From Desulfamplus magnetovallimortis (GTDB lineage Bacteria; Desulfobacterota; Desulfobacteria; Desulfobacterales; Desulfobacteraceae): 64,000 nt of DNA. The stretch covers positions 34,845 through 98,844 of the forward strand of contig NZ_LT828549.1 of NCBI RefSeq assembly GCF_900170035.1, written 5' to 3'. Made by a program: the position numbers and the translations under genes. The notes below the pieces were generated by a model. That model did no database searches and was not told where the DNA came from. It was given only the letters and a program-made list of their open reading frames with translations. The first letter of the stretch is position 1. Each line of letters starts with the position of its first letter. Positions 16,600-24,383 of this stretch are shown here, piece after piece.

Positions 16600-17183
16600 G
16601 CGGGGTCGGGCCATCATAACAGATCATAATCATTGAGAAATCTCTCTATTTGCCTCAATATAAAGGGCTTATATCGAACTTTTTGACACCGAAATCAGAA
16701 AATGGCACGAGCAAAAAGACATTATATTCCTGGCCAGTTGTGGCACATAACCACCGCTGTAACCAACGAGAATTTCTTTTGAAATTTGCCAAAGACAAAA
16801 GGGTATGAATTCAATGTTTGTTTGAATCCAAACGACGTTATGGGTTGACCATTTTGAATTACGTGGTGACCTCCAACCATATTCATCTTTTGGTGGTCGA
16901 TGATGGAGTCCGTGAGACCATACCGAAATCCATACAGTTGACAGCAGGACGTTGTGCCCAGGAATACAATCTTCGAAAAAAACGCAAAGGTGCATATTGG
17001 GAATATCGTTACCATGCAGCCGCCATTGAAAGTGGGAGACACCTGAGTAATATGAGCTGAGAGAAGAAACATACCCCTATGACTTCAATTTGTGGTCTAA
17101 AAAAGAAGATATATCCCTTGAAAATATGTACTGTTGGACTTAATTGTAAATGATTTCAAGTTATTATGGTGGCCCGACCCCGC
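16600..17183 (+). mobile_element. REP-associated transposase element, copy 2 (584 bp)
   Basis: Same inverted termini (GCGGGGTCGGGCC and GGCCCGACCCCGC) and same length as 6912-7495, in the same orientation; only scattered substitutions separate them. Right of it the word CCGCAGATA is repeated, a possible trace of slippage or of nested ends. Confidence 0.8.
16702..17060 (+). pseudogene. Degenerate Y1 transposase, second copy
   Basis: Carries the same one-base frameshift after GQLWHIT as the first copy. It also has an extra TGA at about 16806, where copy 1 has TGG (Trp). Both therefore descend from an already broken ancestor, and this one has decayed further. The NYVVTSNHIHLLV block remains readable. 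Confidence 0.75.
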
Positions 17184-17349
17184 AGATACCGCAGATAATA
17201 CCCGCAGATAAAGCTATTAACGAAAAGCGAAGAGGTAAAACAACTCCGGTTGATCTGAATCTACTATGAAATCATCAACAACAAATAGATTTTGGAAATG
17301 CTATGAGGAACTTTTAAAAATCAATTCCTAAGTCAAAAGGAAACAAATA

Positions 17350-17553
17350 ATGCCTTATGTGAATATAAAAATTACCAATGAGAATGTAACCCCTGAAAAA
17401 AAATCTATATTGATTAAGGGTGTTACAGAATTACTACAAAAAACTCTTGGTAAAAACCCCGAGACCACTGTTGTGGTAATTGATGAAGTCAATACAGACA
17501 ACTGGGGTATTGGAGGCGAGAGTGTTACTGTAAGAAGAAATAAAGGACAATAA
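17350..17553 (+). CDS. 4-oxalocrotonate tautomerase-like enzyme
   Basis: 67 aa. After removal of Met the protein starts with Pro (PYVNIKITNENVTPEKK), the catalytic N-terminal proline of the 4-OT/DmpI superfamily; an Arg is present near residue 62. The length is near the usual 60-65 aa, and such proteins form hexamers that tautomerise keto-enol acids. RBS AAAGGA precedes the ATG. It lies between the second REP element and an attC-like site, so it is a cassette gene. The physiological substrate cannot be inferred. Confidence 0.8.
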   Translation: MPYVNIKITNENVTPEKKSILIKGVTELLQKTLGKNPETTVVVIDEVNTDNWGIGGESVTVRRNKGQ

Positions 17554-17561
17554 ATATTGCT

Positions 17562-17675
17562 CATAACCAGCCAGTGCAGCTGACCCAGAAAGCTCGCCTT
17601 TTCAACAGGTTGCGCAATTCAAAGCTTTCGCTTCATCTAATAAGCTGACGGCTTTCTGGGAAGCTGACAGGCAAT
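17562..17675 (+). repeat. attC-like site after the tautomerase gene
   Basis: Left arm CAGCTGACCCAGAAAGC and right arm GCTTTCTGGGAAGCTGACA form a long imperfect stem, with a loop of about 60 nt containing a smaller GCGCAATTCAAAGC region. ATAACCAGCCAG marks the left box; the right box is degraded to GGCAATAT. Confidence 0.65.
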
Positions 17676-17769
17676 ATTATGATTTGAGACATGTTGAAAC
17701 CTAAGCCAAAAATAATCGAGTTAGAACGGACGCATAAATAATACTCGCAAATAGTGATGAAGAAATAAT

Positions 17770-18366
17770 ATGTTTGGCGAAAAAAAACTGAGAAAAATTC
17801 AGGATAACATCAGAAACAGCGGCTGGAGAATTCAGCATATTCCATGGCAACCTGAGGGCAAGTTGGAGATGTATAATCCCGGCAGTCCACTTGCCTGGTT
17901 TGCAATTATTGCAGGTTTTTTCTGCTTTTTCGGTGGGCCTTTTACATTTAGTTATCAACGTTTTCCAGTATGGGTTGGGATTTCCATAATGGTGACAGGA
18001 TTAGCATTACTTATGAGTAGTCGCTTTATTGCAGGGCGTGATTTGTACGGGAAATTTGTTGCAGTTGAAGGAAAATGCATTGATAGGGAAGTCCAGGAGT
18101 TTGAGGATATTGATACAGACGGTAATTTAATCAGGAATACTTTCTGGGCATCAAGGATACTCTGTGAGTTTGAATACCAAGGGGTAGCGTATCAGGTAAC
18201 GCCCATCATTGTAAAGATGGTTGCCTGCAGTAGAGAAGAAGAAGCGAATCAATTCCTGGATGAAAGAATAGGAGATGGCGGTAGGTGTATCCTGTGGATT
18301 AATCCAGATAATCCGCTACATTGCGTCTTTCATAAAAAACCAAAAACAGGGCCATATACTGCCTGA
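17770..18366 (+). CDS. Two-helix membrane protein, DUF3592-like
   Basis: 198 aa. Two adjacent membrane helices occupy residues about 41-60 (LAWFAIIAGFFCFFGGPF) and 65-85 (VWVGISIMVTGLALLMSS). A soluble beta-rich C-terminal domain follows (GKFVAVEGKCIDREV, then RILCEFEYQGVAYQVTPI and CILWINPDNPLHCVF), the arrangement of DUF3592-type proteins, whose function is not known. It is the last cassette gene; an attC-like site follows 85 nt downstream. Confidence 0.6.
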   Translation: MFGEKKLRKIQDNIRNSGWRIQHIPWQPEGKLEMYNPGSPLAWFAIIAGFFCFFGGPFTFSYQRFPVWVGISIMVTGLALLMSSRFIAGRDLYGKFVAVEGKCIDREVQEFEDIDTDGNLIRNTFWASRILCEFEYQGVAYQVTPIIVKMVACSREEEANQFLDERIGDGGRCILWINPDNPLHCVFHKKPKTGPYTA

Positions 18367-18451
18367 TAATTGCAGGTTGGTATTTATCAAAAAAAATGCT
18401 TGAATTTGTAGGTAAGTAGTTTTATGCAACCAATTGTAAAAAACAATTACA

Positions 18452-18519
18452 TGGCCAGCCATTTCACCTGACCTCCACTTCGCTGCGCTCCGTTACGGCA
18501 GGTGAATTCAGCGTTGGCC
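18452..18519 (+). repeat. attC site closing the cassette array
   Basis: TGGCCAGC at the left and CAGCGTTGGCC at the right, with inner arms TTTCACCTGACC and GGCAGGTGAATTC and a compact loop. The R' box GTTGGCC fits GTTRRRY in six of seven places. No further cassette genes follow, so this is the distal end of the array. Confidence 0.75.
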
Positions 18520-18545
18520 TTTGTTCTATTACATAAAGCGGAAAA

Positions 18546-18731
18546 TCCTGATTCTAATTTATTTTGTGGTTTAGTCAAAAACGAGGCATAATCGTCCAAA
18601 ACGCTAACAGTTCCTCTCCAATTTACAAGTTAAATCGGTTTGTTTATCATTAAAATAAATTACATAATTTGCCAATCTTAACTTCTATGTCGGGATGTAG
18701 TACCTGAGCACAAAAAAAATTAGAATCAGGA
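18546..18731 (+). mobile_element. MITE-like element, family F
   Basis: 186 bp bounded by 23-bp inverted repeats: TCCTGATTCTAATTT followed by ATTTTGTG at the left, and the reverse complement ending TTAGAATCAGGA at the right. It has no coding capacity. A second, right-truncated copy is at 35097-35160. Confidence 0.7.
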
Positions 18732-18732
18732 A

Positions 18733-18778
18733 TTTCCCCACATGAGCGTGATAAAGTGCCTTCTTTACATAAAAGGCG
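18733..18778 (+). pseudogene. Fragment resembling part of the M23 peptidase gene
   Basis: Translates as SPHERDKVPSLHK, close to SPHRRDQVPPLHK encoded at about 4907-4945 in the peptidase gene. Nothing else of the gene is seen nearby, so it is a small relic, possibly left by recombination at the flanking repeats. Confidence 0.4.
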
Positions 18779-18799
18779 TCTTTGTTGCACTTCAGGACT

Positions 18800-18910
18800 T
18801 AGTGCATTGTTAAAACTAAAAATTAGGATTGTGAGATTTTTAACGCGCTTGTCAGACGAGAATGTCCGGAAGATAGTAACCCTAAAATTTCAGTGCTGAC
18901 AATGCATTAG
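18800..18910 (+). mobile_element. MITE-like element, family H, copy 1
   Basis: 111 bp. The left end TAGTGCATTGTTAAAACTAA and the reverse complement of the right end TAATGCATTGTCAGCACTGA are similar, and the inner parts share AATTTTAGGG. A second element with the same design is at 41643-41749. It ends 9 nt before the lolA stop codon. Confidence 0.6.
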
Positions 18911-18918
18911 ACTGTGGC

Positions 18919-19722
18919 TCACCCCATAGGGATAACATCAACCCCTTCAGGCACAGTGAAGTGAAACAGGGAATCATCCAGCTCACCAAATTCAATTTCG
19001 CTGAAAGTTATCTCTGTTGTATCTCCATATGCATTTGTTGTGGTAACTTTTTGTATAATATAACTATCCTTTATCACCCTGATCTTTATGGATGCAATGT
19101 CCGGGGTTTCATTTTTGGGTACCATGGTAAGGTAAATAGCTGTTGTATCTAAATTATTTTCACTGACAAACAGCGTATAGTCCTCCCGCACTGAACTTAT
19201 GTCGGAAAGAAAAGCTCCACCTGCACCACCTCTGAAAAAAACTGCTGCATCGCCTTGTAATACCTGTTTTTCCTCCGGCCTGTAGATCCATAGATTTCTG
19301 CCATCTGAAATTATTTTGTGTATTTCAGGTTCCTTGTATTCCCATCGCATTTTTCCAGGGTGGCTGAAGAATGCACGGCCCCAGGCATCTTCTGATATTC
19401 CAAGTGCTTTAAGGGTTGATCTTTGATGATAGGCACAACTGAAATTGCTTCTGGAGTAGAGCTTTTCAATGGCAGAAACTATGGCCTCTTCCTTTTCACT
19501 TGAAAAGGAAGTTGATACAAGTTTTTGATCACCATCTTGTTTTGCCTTGCCTTGGGGCAAATCCATGTTGTTTTCCTGTTTTTGGGAAAGAACAGAAATG
19601 TTTGTTGTGTCAGGTTCATTTTGAGCTGCCATCACGTATAGAGGAAAAAAAATTCCATATGAAGAGATCATGATTGAGATATAAAAAACTATGGTAAATT
19701 TACGGATGAAGCTTGTTATCAT
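18919..19722 (-). CDS. lolA: LolA-like outer-membrane lipoprotein carrier protein
   Basis: 267 aa. An N-terminal signal/anchor (FTIVFYISIMISSYGIFF) is followed by a low-complexity linker to about residue 75, then the LolA beta-barrel half: FSCAYHQRSTLKALG, the diagnostic GKMRWEYKEPE with ISDGRNLWIYRPEEKQV, and a C-terminal SLFHFTVPEGVDVI. LolA shuttles lipoproteins across the periplasm to LolB. It is longer than the usual 200 aa because of the linker. RBS AGAGGA precedes the ATG. It is transcribed alone, running towards the decayed integron. Confidence 0.85.
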   Translation of the reverse strand: MITSFIRKFTIVFYISIMISSYGIFFPLYVMAAQNEPDTTNISVLSQKQENNMDLPQGKAKQDGDQKLVSTSFSSEKEEAIVSAIEKLYSRSNFSCAYHQRSTLKALGISEDAWGRAFFSHPGKMRWEYKEPEIHKIISDGRNLWIYRPEEKQVLQGDAAVFFRGGAGGAFLSDISSVREDYTLFVSENNLDTTAIYLTMVPKNETPDIASIKIRVIKDSYIIQKVTTTNAYGDTTEITFSEIEFGELDDSLFHFTVPEGVDVIPMG

Positions 19723-19792
19723 TTCTGTTCGTTCCTCTTTTTAAAAATTTTGAACCATGATGAAAAGGATTTAGGAAGATTGTCAGGTATAA

Positions 19793-19970
19793 ACTCAAAA
19801 TCGACATCTTATTGCTTTTTTAGAAGTTATTGCATTTGTCTGAATCAGGTTACCAGGATAACCAAGATGTTCAAGATAGGTAATCCTGCCTTATCCTGTT
19901 AATCTTGGAATCCTGATTCAGACAGTGTTGACAAGGCCTATAAGATCATAGGTTTCGACTTTGAGTATAA
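19793..19970 (+). mobile_element. MITE-like repeat family C, copy 2 (full)
   Basis: 178 bp with inverted ends ACTCAAAATCGACATC at the left and GGTTTCGACTTTGAGTA at the right. The middle carries the TCTGAATCAGG ... CCTGATTCAGA hairpin shared with the other copies. The rest of the gap between lolA and the next gene holds nothing else that I recognise. Confidence 0.75.
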
Positions 19971-20077
19971 AACGCTTTGAACCTTTGAAATGTCAGAAAC
20001 ATTACCCGACAATCAAACCTACCTTGAAAGAACACTACAAAGTAACTGTCTTATTGAAGGTTCTCAGAGATAGCCTA

Positions 20078-20860
20078 TCATTGCTGCTGTTGCTGCTGCA
20101 TTTGTTTCATCATCTCCTGCATCTTTTTTATCATTTTTTCTCTTTCTTCAGGTGTGGGAATTGACTGCCCGCCTTTTTTCTGCATGGAATTGATGTCGTC
20201 CATTGAAGGCATGTTACCAGTCTCCATGATGCCGGCTGGGGCTCCTTGCATGAGGGAGCTCATGTCAGGTATTCCCATTGCCTCTTCCATACTTTTTGCC
20301 ATTGTATATCCGGCAGGAAGTTCAAAAAGAGAATCCGGCTGTTTTCCGGTTTTGATGTTTTTGGCAAGATTTGAGATTGTTCCGGCAGGGTCTGGCAGAA
20401 CCATGACTGTTTTTAATGCGTAGTTTAGTTTGTCAGAATACCAGACTTTCATGTGTACCGGGGGCTGACTCTCTTCAAATTTGACATTGCCCTCAAATAT
20501 GTCACATGAAAAGTCTTCAATTTTTTCATTTCCGATTTTTTTCATGTTGTTATGTGTTGCCCATGTTTTAAAATCAGTAATATCCATGTTTGCAATCGGG
20601 TTATTTTTTTTAACCTCGTTAATATCTGAAATATAATATTTTTTTGTATCATCAAAAATCTGATAGATCTTTGGGCGTTTCATAATGGTAATAATTCCCA
20701 TCATTTCAGTTCGGGATATATCACTGTTTTTATGGTATATTTTTCCGGTCTCCTGCATTAATGAAGAGTTTGTCTCCATGTCTGCTGAAAACTCCTGGGC
20801 GGATATGTTTGCTGTTGTCATTAAAAACATGGATATTGCAGTTAAAAATAATTTTTTCAT
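20078..20860 (-). CDS. Secreted DUF4412-like protein with a poly-Gln C-terminus
   Basis: 260 aa counted from the ATG at 20860, chosen because AAAGGAG lies 8 nt upstream and the first residues form a clean signal peptide (KKLFLTAISMFLMTTANISA). The mature protein has the beta-rich pattern of DUF4412 periplasmic proteins: ISRTEMMGIITIMKRPKIYQ, KKIGNEKIEDFSCDIFEG, VHMKVWYSDKLNYALKTVM. A methionine-rich segment leads into a MQEMMKQM helix ending in seven glutamines. It resembles LolA in using a barrel-like fold, but its function is unknown. It lies divergent from the sigma-54 regulator. Confidence 0.65.
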   Translation of the reverse strand: MKKLFLTAISMFLMTTANISAQEFSADMETNSSLMQETGKIYHKNSDISRTEMMGIITIMKRPKIYQIFDDTKKYYISDINEVKKNNPIANMDITDFKTWATHNNMKKIGNEKIEDFSCDIFEGNVKFEESQPPVHMKVWYSDKLNYALKTVMVLPDPAGTISNLAKNIKTGKQPDSLFELPAGYTMAKSMEEAMGIPDMSSLMQGAPAGIMETGNMPSMDDINSMQKKGGQSIPTPEEREKMIKKMQEMMKQMQQQQQQ

Positions 20861-20884
20861 CTTAAAATCTCCTTTATGTAAGTT

Positions 20885-20955
20885 CATGGTATAGGTATTT
20901 CCATTTTTATTCTTCAAAAACAAGTGGGTATGGACAAGTCCTCCCAAGGACACTT
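20885..20955 (+). repeat. Repeat family D, diverged copy
   Basis: Shares GGTATAGGTATTTCCATTTT, then AAGTGGGTATGGACAAGTCC and CCAAGGA, with better copies at 41510-41591 and 53558-53639. It occupies the upstream region of the DUF4412-like gene. Confidence 0.55.
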
Positions 20956-20962
20956 TTTTCTT

Positions 20963-21030
20963 TGTAAATGGTCATGGTCGGCATTCAGTCACTCCCGAAT
21001 ATGGAAATTTGTATCTATTTCCACGGCAAA
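20963..21030 (-). repeat. Repeat family B, copy 2 (minus orientation)
   Basis: Contains CCCGAATATGGAAATTTGTA and CTATTTCCACGG, the reverse of family B, immediately adjacent to the family D copy. The two fill most of the divergent intergenic space. Confidence 0.65.
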
Positions 21031-21139
21031 AGCCATATAGTACGGGATAAAATATTTTGTGGCAATTGCTTTTTTTATGTGATACACATCTGTATCTGAA
21101 AAGAGAGTTGCACAATTATATCCGGAGGGTACTATTTAT

Positions 21140-22534
21140 ATGGATACATTCATCCTGGATCGGAAAAATCTCGAACTGGTACTGGACAATCTCAGGGACG
21201 GTATTATTGCCCATGATATGGAGCGAAGAATTCTTTTTTTCAACAAGGAGGCGGAAAAAATAACCGGCTACAGCAAAAAAGATGTTCTTGGAAAAGATTG
21301 CCATCTTGTCTTTGAAGCTCCTTTCTGCGGAGAACGATGCTCTTTTTGCAGCAGTGAAAGCCTTCCGGATTTTAACAGAAAGATAGAATATCCTGTGGCA
21401 ATAACAACAAAGGATGGAGAGATTCGCCGGATCGAGATGTGCGTGACCGGTATAATGGACAAAGGGGTTCTCAAGGGAGTTATTGCCTCTTTCAGAGATA
21501 TGACAGAACATGATGCTCTACTTGCAAGAGCACAGGAGATGACATCATTTTCCGGCATAATCGGCAGGGACAGGGAGATGCTTCATCTTTTTCAGCAGAT
21601 AAGGGATGTGGCGCCATATGACTATCCTGTTCATATCAATGGAGAGACAGGAACCGGAAAGGAGAGGGTTGCAGCAGCTCTTCATAATGAAAGTAAGCGT
21701 GCAGGTGCTCTTTTTGTTCCTGTTAATTGCGGTGCAATTCCCGAGGGGCTTGTAGAAAGTGAACTTTTTGGACATGTAAAAGGAGCATTTTCAGGTGCTG
21801 TAAAGGAGAGAAAAGGGCGGTGTGAACTTGCCCACAGGGGAACTCTTTTTCTTGATGAAGTAGCAGAGCTTCCCAAGCAGGTTCAGGTAAAGCTGCTGCG
21901 TTTTTTGCAGGAGGGCTCCCTTGAAAGGGTTGGAGGGGAAAAGAGCATAAAGGTGGATGTCAGAATCATAAGCGCTACAAATAAGGATCTTGCAGAAGAG
22001 GTCAAAAAAGGTACATTCAGAAAGGATCTCTATTATCGGCTTAATGTAATTCCCATAACTCTTCCGCCTTTAAGGGACAGAAAAAATGATATTCCTCTTC
22101 TTGTGTCTCATTTTCTTGAAGTAGCCCGAGATGATCATGAAGATGCGATTCCTGAGTTTTCAAAGGAAGCATTGAGTATAATGATGGATTATTCCTGGCC
22201 GGGCAATGTGCGGGAGCTTCAGAATGCAGTGCAATTTGCCATAGTGAGGTGCAAACAGGAGAAAATAATGCCATCTGATTTGCCCATGGAGCTTTTGAAT
22301 ATGGTTTTGGAGCATAATGGGGGAAACAACGATACTCCTCACTCAAGGAGTGACCGTGGGGCAGGAAGTGCAAGCCATGGCAAACTTGACAGGAATTCGG
22401 TTAAAAATGCCCTTGAGATTACAGGCGGTAATAAAGCAAGGGCTGCCCGTTACCTTGGTGTGGGTAGGGCAACCCTGTATCGTTTTCTGGACAGATTTCC
22501 TGATGCCGGAGATATTGAAGTTTATCGTTACTGA
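21140..22534 (+). CDS. PAS domain sigma-54-dependent transcriptional activator
   Basis: 464 aa, NtrC-type enhancer-binding protein. The N-terminal PAS domain (residues about 8-125) contains a cysteine group APFCGERCSFCSS, which could bind a metal or sense redox. The AAA+ domain (about 135-365) has Walker A GETGTGKE, the sigma-54 contact loop as GAFSGA rather than the consensus GAFTGA, and Walker B GTLFLDEV. The C-terminal Fis helix-turn-helix is NKARAARYLGVGRATLYRFL. It activates RNA polymerase containing sigma-54. Its target may be the divergent DUF4412-like gene or the convergent glutamate synthase-like gene, but no -24/-12 site could be fixed with confidence. Confidence 0.85.
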   Translation: MDTFILDRKNLELVLDNLRDGIIAHDMERRILFFNKEAEKITGYSKKDVLGKDCHLVFEAPFCGERCSFCSSESLPDFNRKIEYPVAITTKDGEIRRIEMCVTGIMDKGVLKGVIASFRDMTEHDALLARAQEMTSFSGIIGRDREMLHLFQQIRDVAPYDYPVHINGETGTGKERVAAALHNESKRAGALFVPVNCGAIPEGLVESELFGHVKGAFSGAVKERKGRCELAHRGTLFLDEVAELPKQVQVKLLRFLQEGSLERVGGEKSIKVDVRIISATNKDLAEEVKKGTFRKDLYYRLNVIPITLPPLRDRKNDIPLLVSHFLEVARDDHEDAIPEFSKEALSIMMDYSWPGNVRELQNAVQFAIVRCKQEKIMPSDLPMELLNMVLEHNGGNNDTPHSRSDRGAGSASHGKLDRNSVKNALEITGGNKARAARYLGVGRATLYRFLDRFPDAGDIEVYRY

Positions 22535-22559
22535 GCCTCTGCCTGGACATGAAAATCAA

Positions 22560-22745
22560 CACAGACATCTCTGTTTCAGACTTTTTCCGGCCAGTTCATT
22601 TCTGTTATGAGTTCAGCATTGCATTCTTCTGGCCAGTCAATTTTCGTTATGAGTTCAGCATTGCATTTTTCTGGCCAGTCAATTTTCGTTATGAGTTCAG
22701 CATTGCATTCTTCCGACAAGGCAATCTTCTTTATGAGTTCAGTAT
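22560..22745 (-). repeat. 42-bp direct tandem repeat at the 3' end of the FMN glutamate synthase gene
   Basis: About four and a half copies of a 42-bp unit (GGCCAGTCAATTTTCGTTAT, then GAGTTCAGCATTGCA). The first and last copies are diverged. On the minus strand each copy contains CTGAACTCATAA, which is also the last codons and stop of the adjacent gene, so the array seems to have grown from the gene's own 3' end. A 14-residue repeating frame (EECNAELITKIDWP) is open on the minus strand. Confidence 0.8.
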
Positions 22746-24383
22746 TTTCCTTGCAGATTCATCGTTTACATCAGAAACATGTGGAATACCGGTCTCCCTT
22801 GCAGTTTCCCTGTTTCCTGAAAAGATGTCATGTCGGGAGATCTGGCTGAGCGAGAATTTTCTGGCCCCTGCCATGAGCTGCTGTAAACCACATCCCAGCT
22901 TGTCGGCCAATGTGTAGAAAGCAATTGCACCGTAAGGAATGTTTTTCATCTCATCCTTTCCGATTTTTTCCTCAAGTGAGTGGTATCCAACAAATATTTC
23001 GTCTGCGGTTTTGCCCACCTCAAGCACTGTCTTGGGAAGCTCGTTCCAGTTTCCATTTACCTTTGCCCTTCTTTCAGGATAGATTGCACCTTCAATATTT
23101 GCACCAAGGAATCCCGGTACCATGATGGCTCTTCCCATGCATATAAGCTTTGTATATGGTGCACCAAGTGCAAGTGCCTTGAATATGTGATCCTCAAGTG
23201 CAAATCCACCTGCAAATGACATGTCAACAACCCTTTTGCCCTTTGCAGAGATAACATTGGCATACTCATATGCCTTGGAGTGAAGGTTGATTGATGGAAC
23301 TCCCCAGCTCTGCATCATATTCCATGGACTCATGCCGGTACCACCGCCTGAACCGTCAATTGTAAGAAGGTCAAGGGAAGCATCTGTGGAGAATTTTATG
23401 GCCATGGCAAGTTCTTCCATTCCATATGAGCCAGTCTTGAGGGTAATTCTATCAAAACCCAGGCTTCTGAGATATTCAACTGTACTCATGAAATCTTCCC
23501 GAACCTTTTCAACGGAATTGAGGTTTGTTGCTCCAAGTCTGCTGTGACGGGCAAAGGATTTAATTGCACCCTGCTCAAAACCCCTTTGAACTTCAGGTAT
23601 GGATGGATCAGGGTCAACTACGTAGCCTCTGTCTTTAAGGAATCTTGCATAGTCAAGGCTTCTAACCTGGATTTCTCCACCAATATTTTTGGCTCCTTGC
23701 CCCCATTTAAGCTCAATTATGCATTTGTTTCCATATTTGTTAATAACATACTCAGCCACTCCGTTACGGGTATCTTCAACATTGAGCTGAACAATGATGG
23801 CACCATAGCCGTCATAATAGCGCAGGTATGTATTTATTCTGCGATCAAGCTCAGGAGCTACTTCAATTTTACCCTGTTTTTTGTCGCCTGGATTAATCTG
23901 GGAATTTCTATCAACTCCAACAACATTTTCACCTATTACAACAGGAATACCCACAAGAGCTCCACCAATTGCAAATGAATCCCAATATTTCTGTGCAATG
24001 AATGTGGAACCAAGCGCTCCTGTCATCAAGGGCATGCGAACCTTTGTTTTTACCTGATTGCCAAATTGGGTTTCCAGGCTTACATTTGGAAAGATACAGT
24101 CGTCGGGGCTGTTGGTAAGATTTTCTGTCAGGCCCTGGGCTCCATATGCATATCCTTGAATTCTCAATGAGTTGTATGAGACACCTACATGGGTTGTATT
24201 GTTTGCCCCTGCTGTCACAAGTCCGAAACTTCTGGGGTAGAGTAGTTTACGTCCTACCATACTTGAGAGCCATGTTTCGCATTTTCCCTTGCAGTCGGCT
24301 CGGCATAGAGTGCATAGACTTGATTCAGTTGCATCACCACGGTTGGCAGTTCCAATTACATCGTTTTTTTTGGAAAATCTCAT
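22731..24383 (-). CDS. FMN-binding glutamate synthase family protein (GltB central/FMN domain type)
   Basis: 550 aa. The N-terminus carries a cysteine cluster, CTLCRADCKGKC (residues about 24-35), likely to bind an Fe-S centre. The body is the alpha/beta barrel of the glutamate synthase FMN domain: LKWGQGAKNIGGEI, LDLLTIDGSGGGTGMSPW, VVDMSFAGGFALEDHIFKAL and GAPYTKLICMGRAIMVPG. Stand-alone versions occur in archaea and anaerobic bacteria and lack the glutaminase domain, so the true substrate may not be glutamine-derived. RBS AAGGATG precedes the ATG. It converges with the sigma-54 regulator, and its 3' end is a tandem repeat. Confidence 0.85.
   Translation of the reverse strand: MRFSKKNDVIGTANRGDATESSLCTLCRADCKGKCETWLSSMVGRKLLYPRSFGLVTAGANNTTHVGVSYNSLRIQGYAYGAQGLTENLTNSPDDCIFPNVSLETQFGNQVKTKVRMPLMTGALGSTFIAQKYWDSFAIGGALVGIPVVIGENVVGVDRNSQINPGDKKQGKIEVAPELDRRINTYLRYYDGYGAIIVQLNVEDTRNGVAEYVINKYGNKCIIELKWGQGAKNIGGEIQVRSLDYARFLKDRGYVVDPDPSIPEVQRGFEQGAIKSFARHSRLGATNLNSVEKVREDFMSTVEYLRSLGFDRITLKTGSYGMEELAMAIKFSTDASLDLLTIDGSGGGTGMSPWNMMQSWGVPSINLHSKAYEYANVISAKGKRVVDMSFAGGFALEDHIFKALALGAPYTKLICMGRAIMVPGFLGANIEGAIYPERRAKVNGNWNELPKTVLEVGKTADEIFVGYHSLEEKIGKDEMKNIPYGAIAFYTLADKLGCGLQQLMAGARKFSLSQISRHDIFSGNRETARETGIPHVSDVNDESARKILNS

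Noticed and set aside
21050..21080. Sigma-54 promoter at TGGCAATTGC upstream of the PAS activator
   Set aside because: The spacing between GG and GC is too short for a -24/-12 element.
22560..22745. Tandem 42-bp repeats considered as a CRISPR or iteron array
   Set aside because: The units are contiguous with no unique spacers and derive from the end of the adjacent gene.
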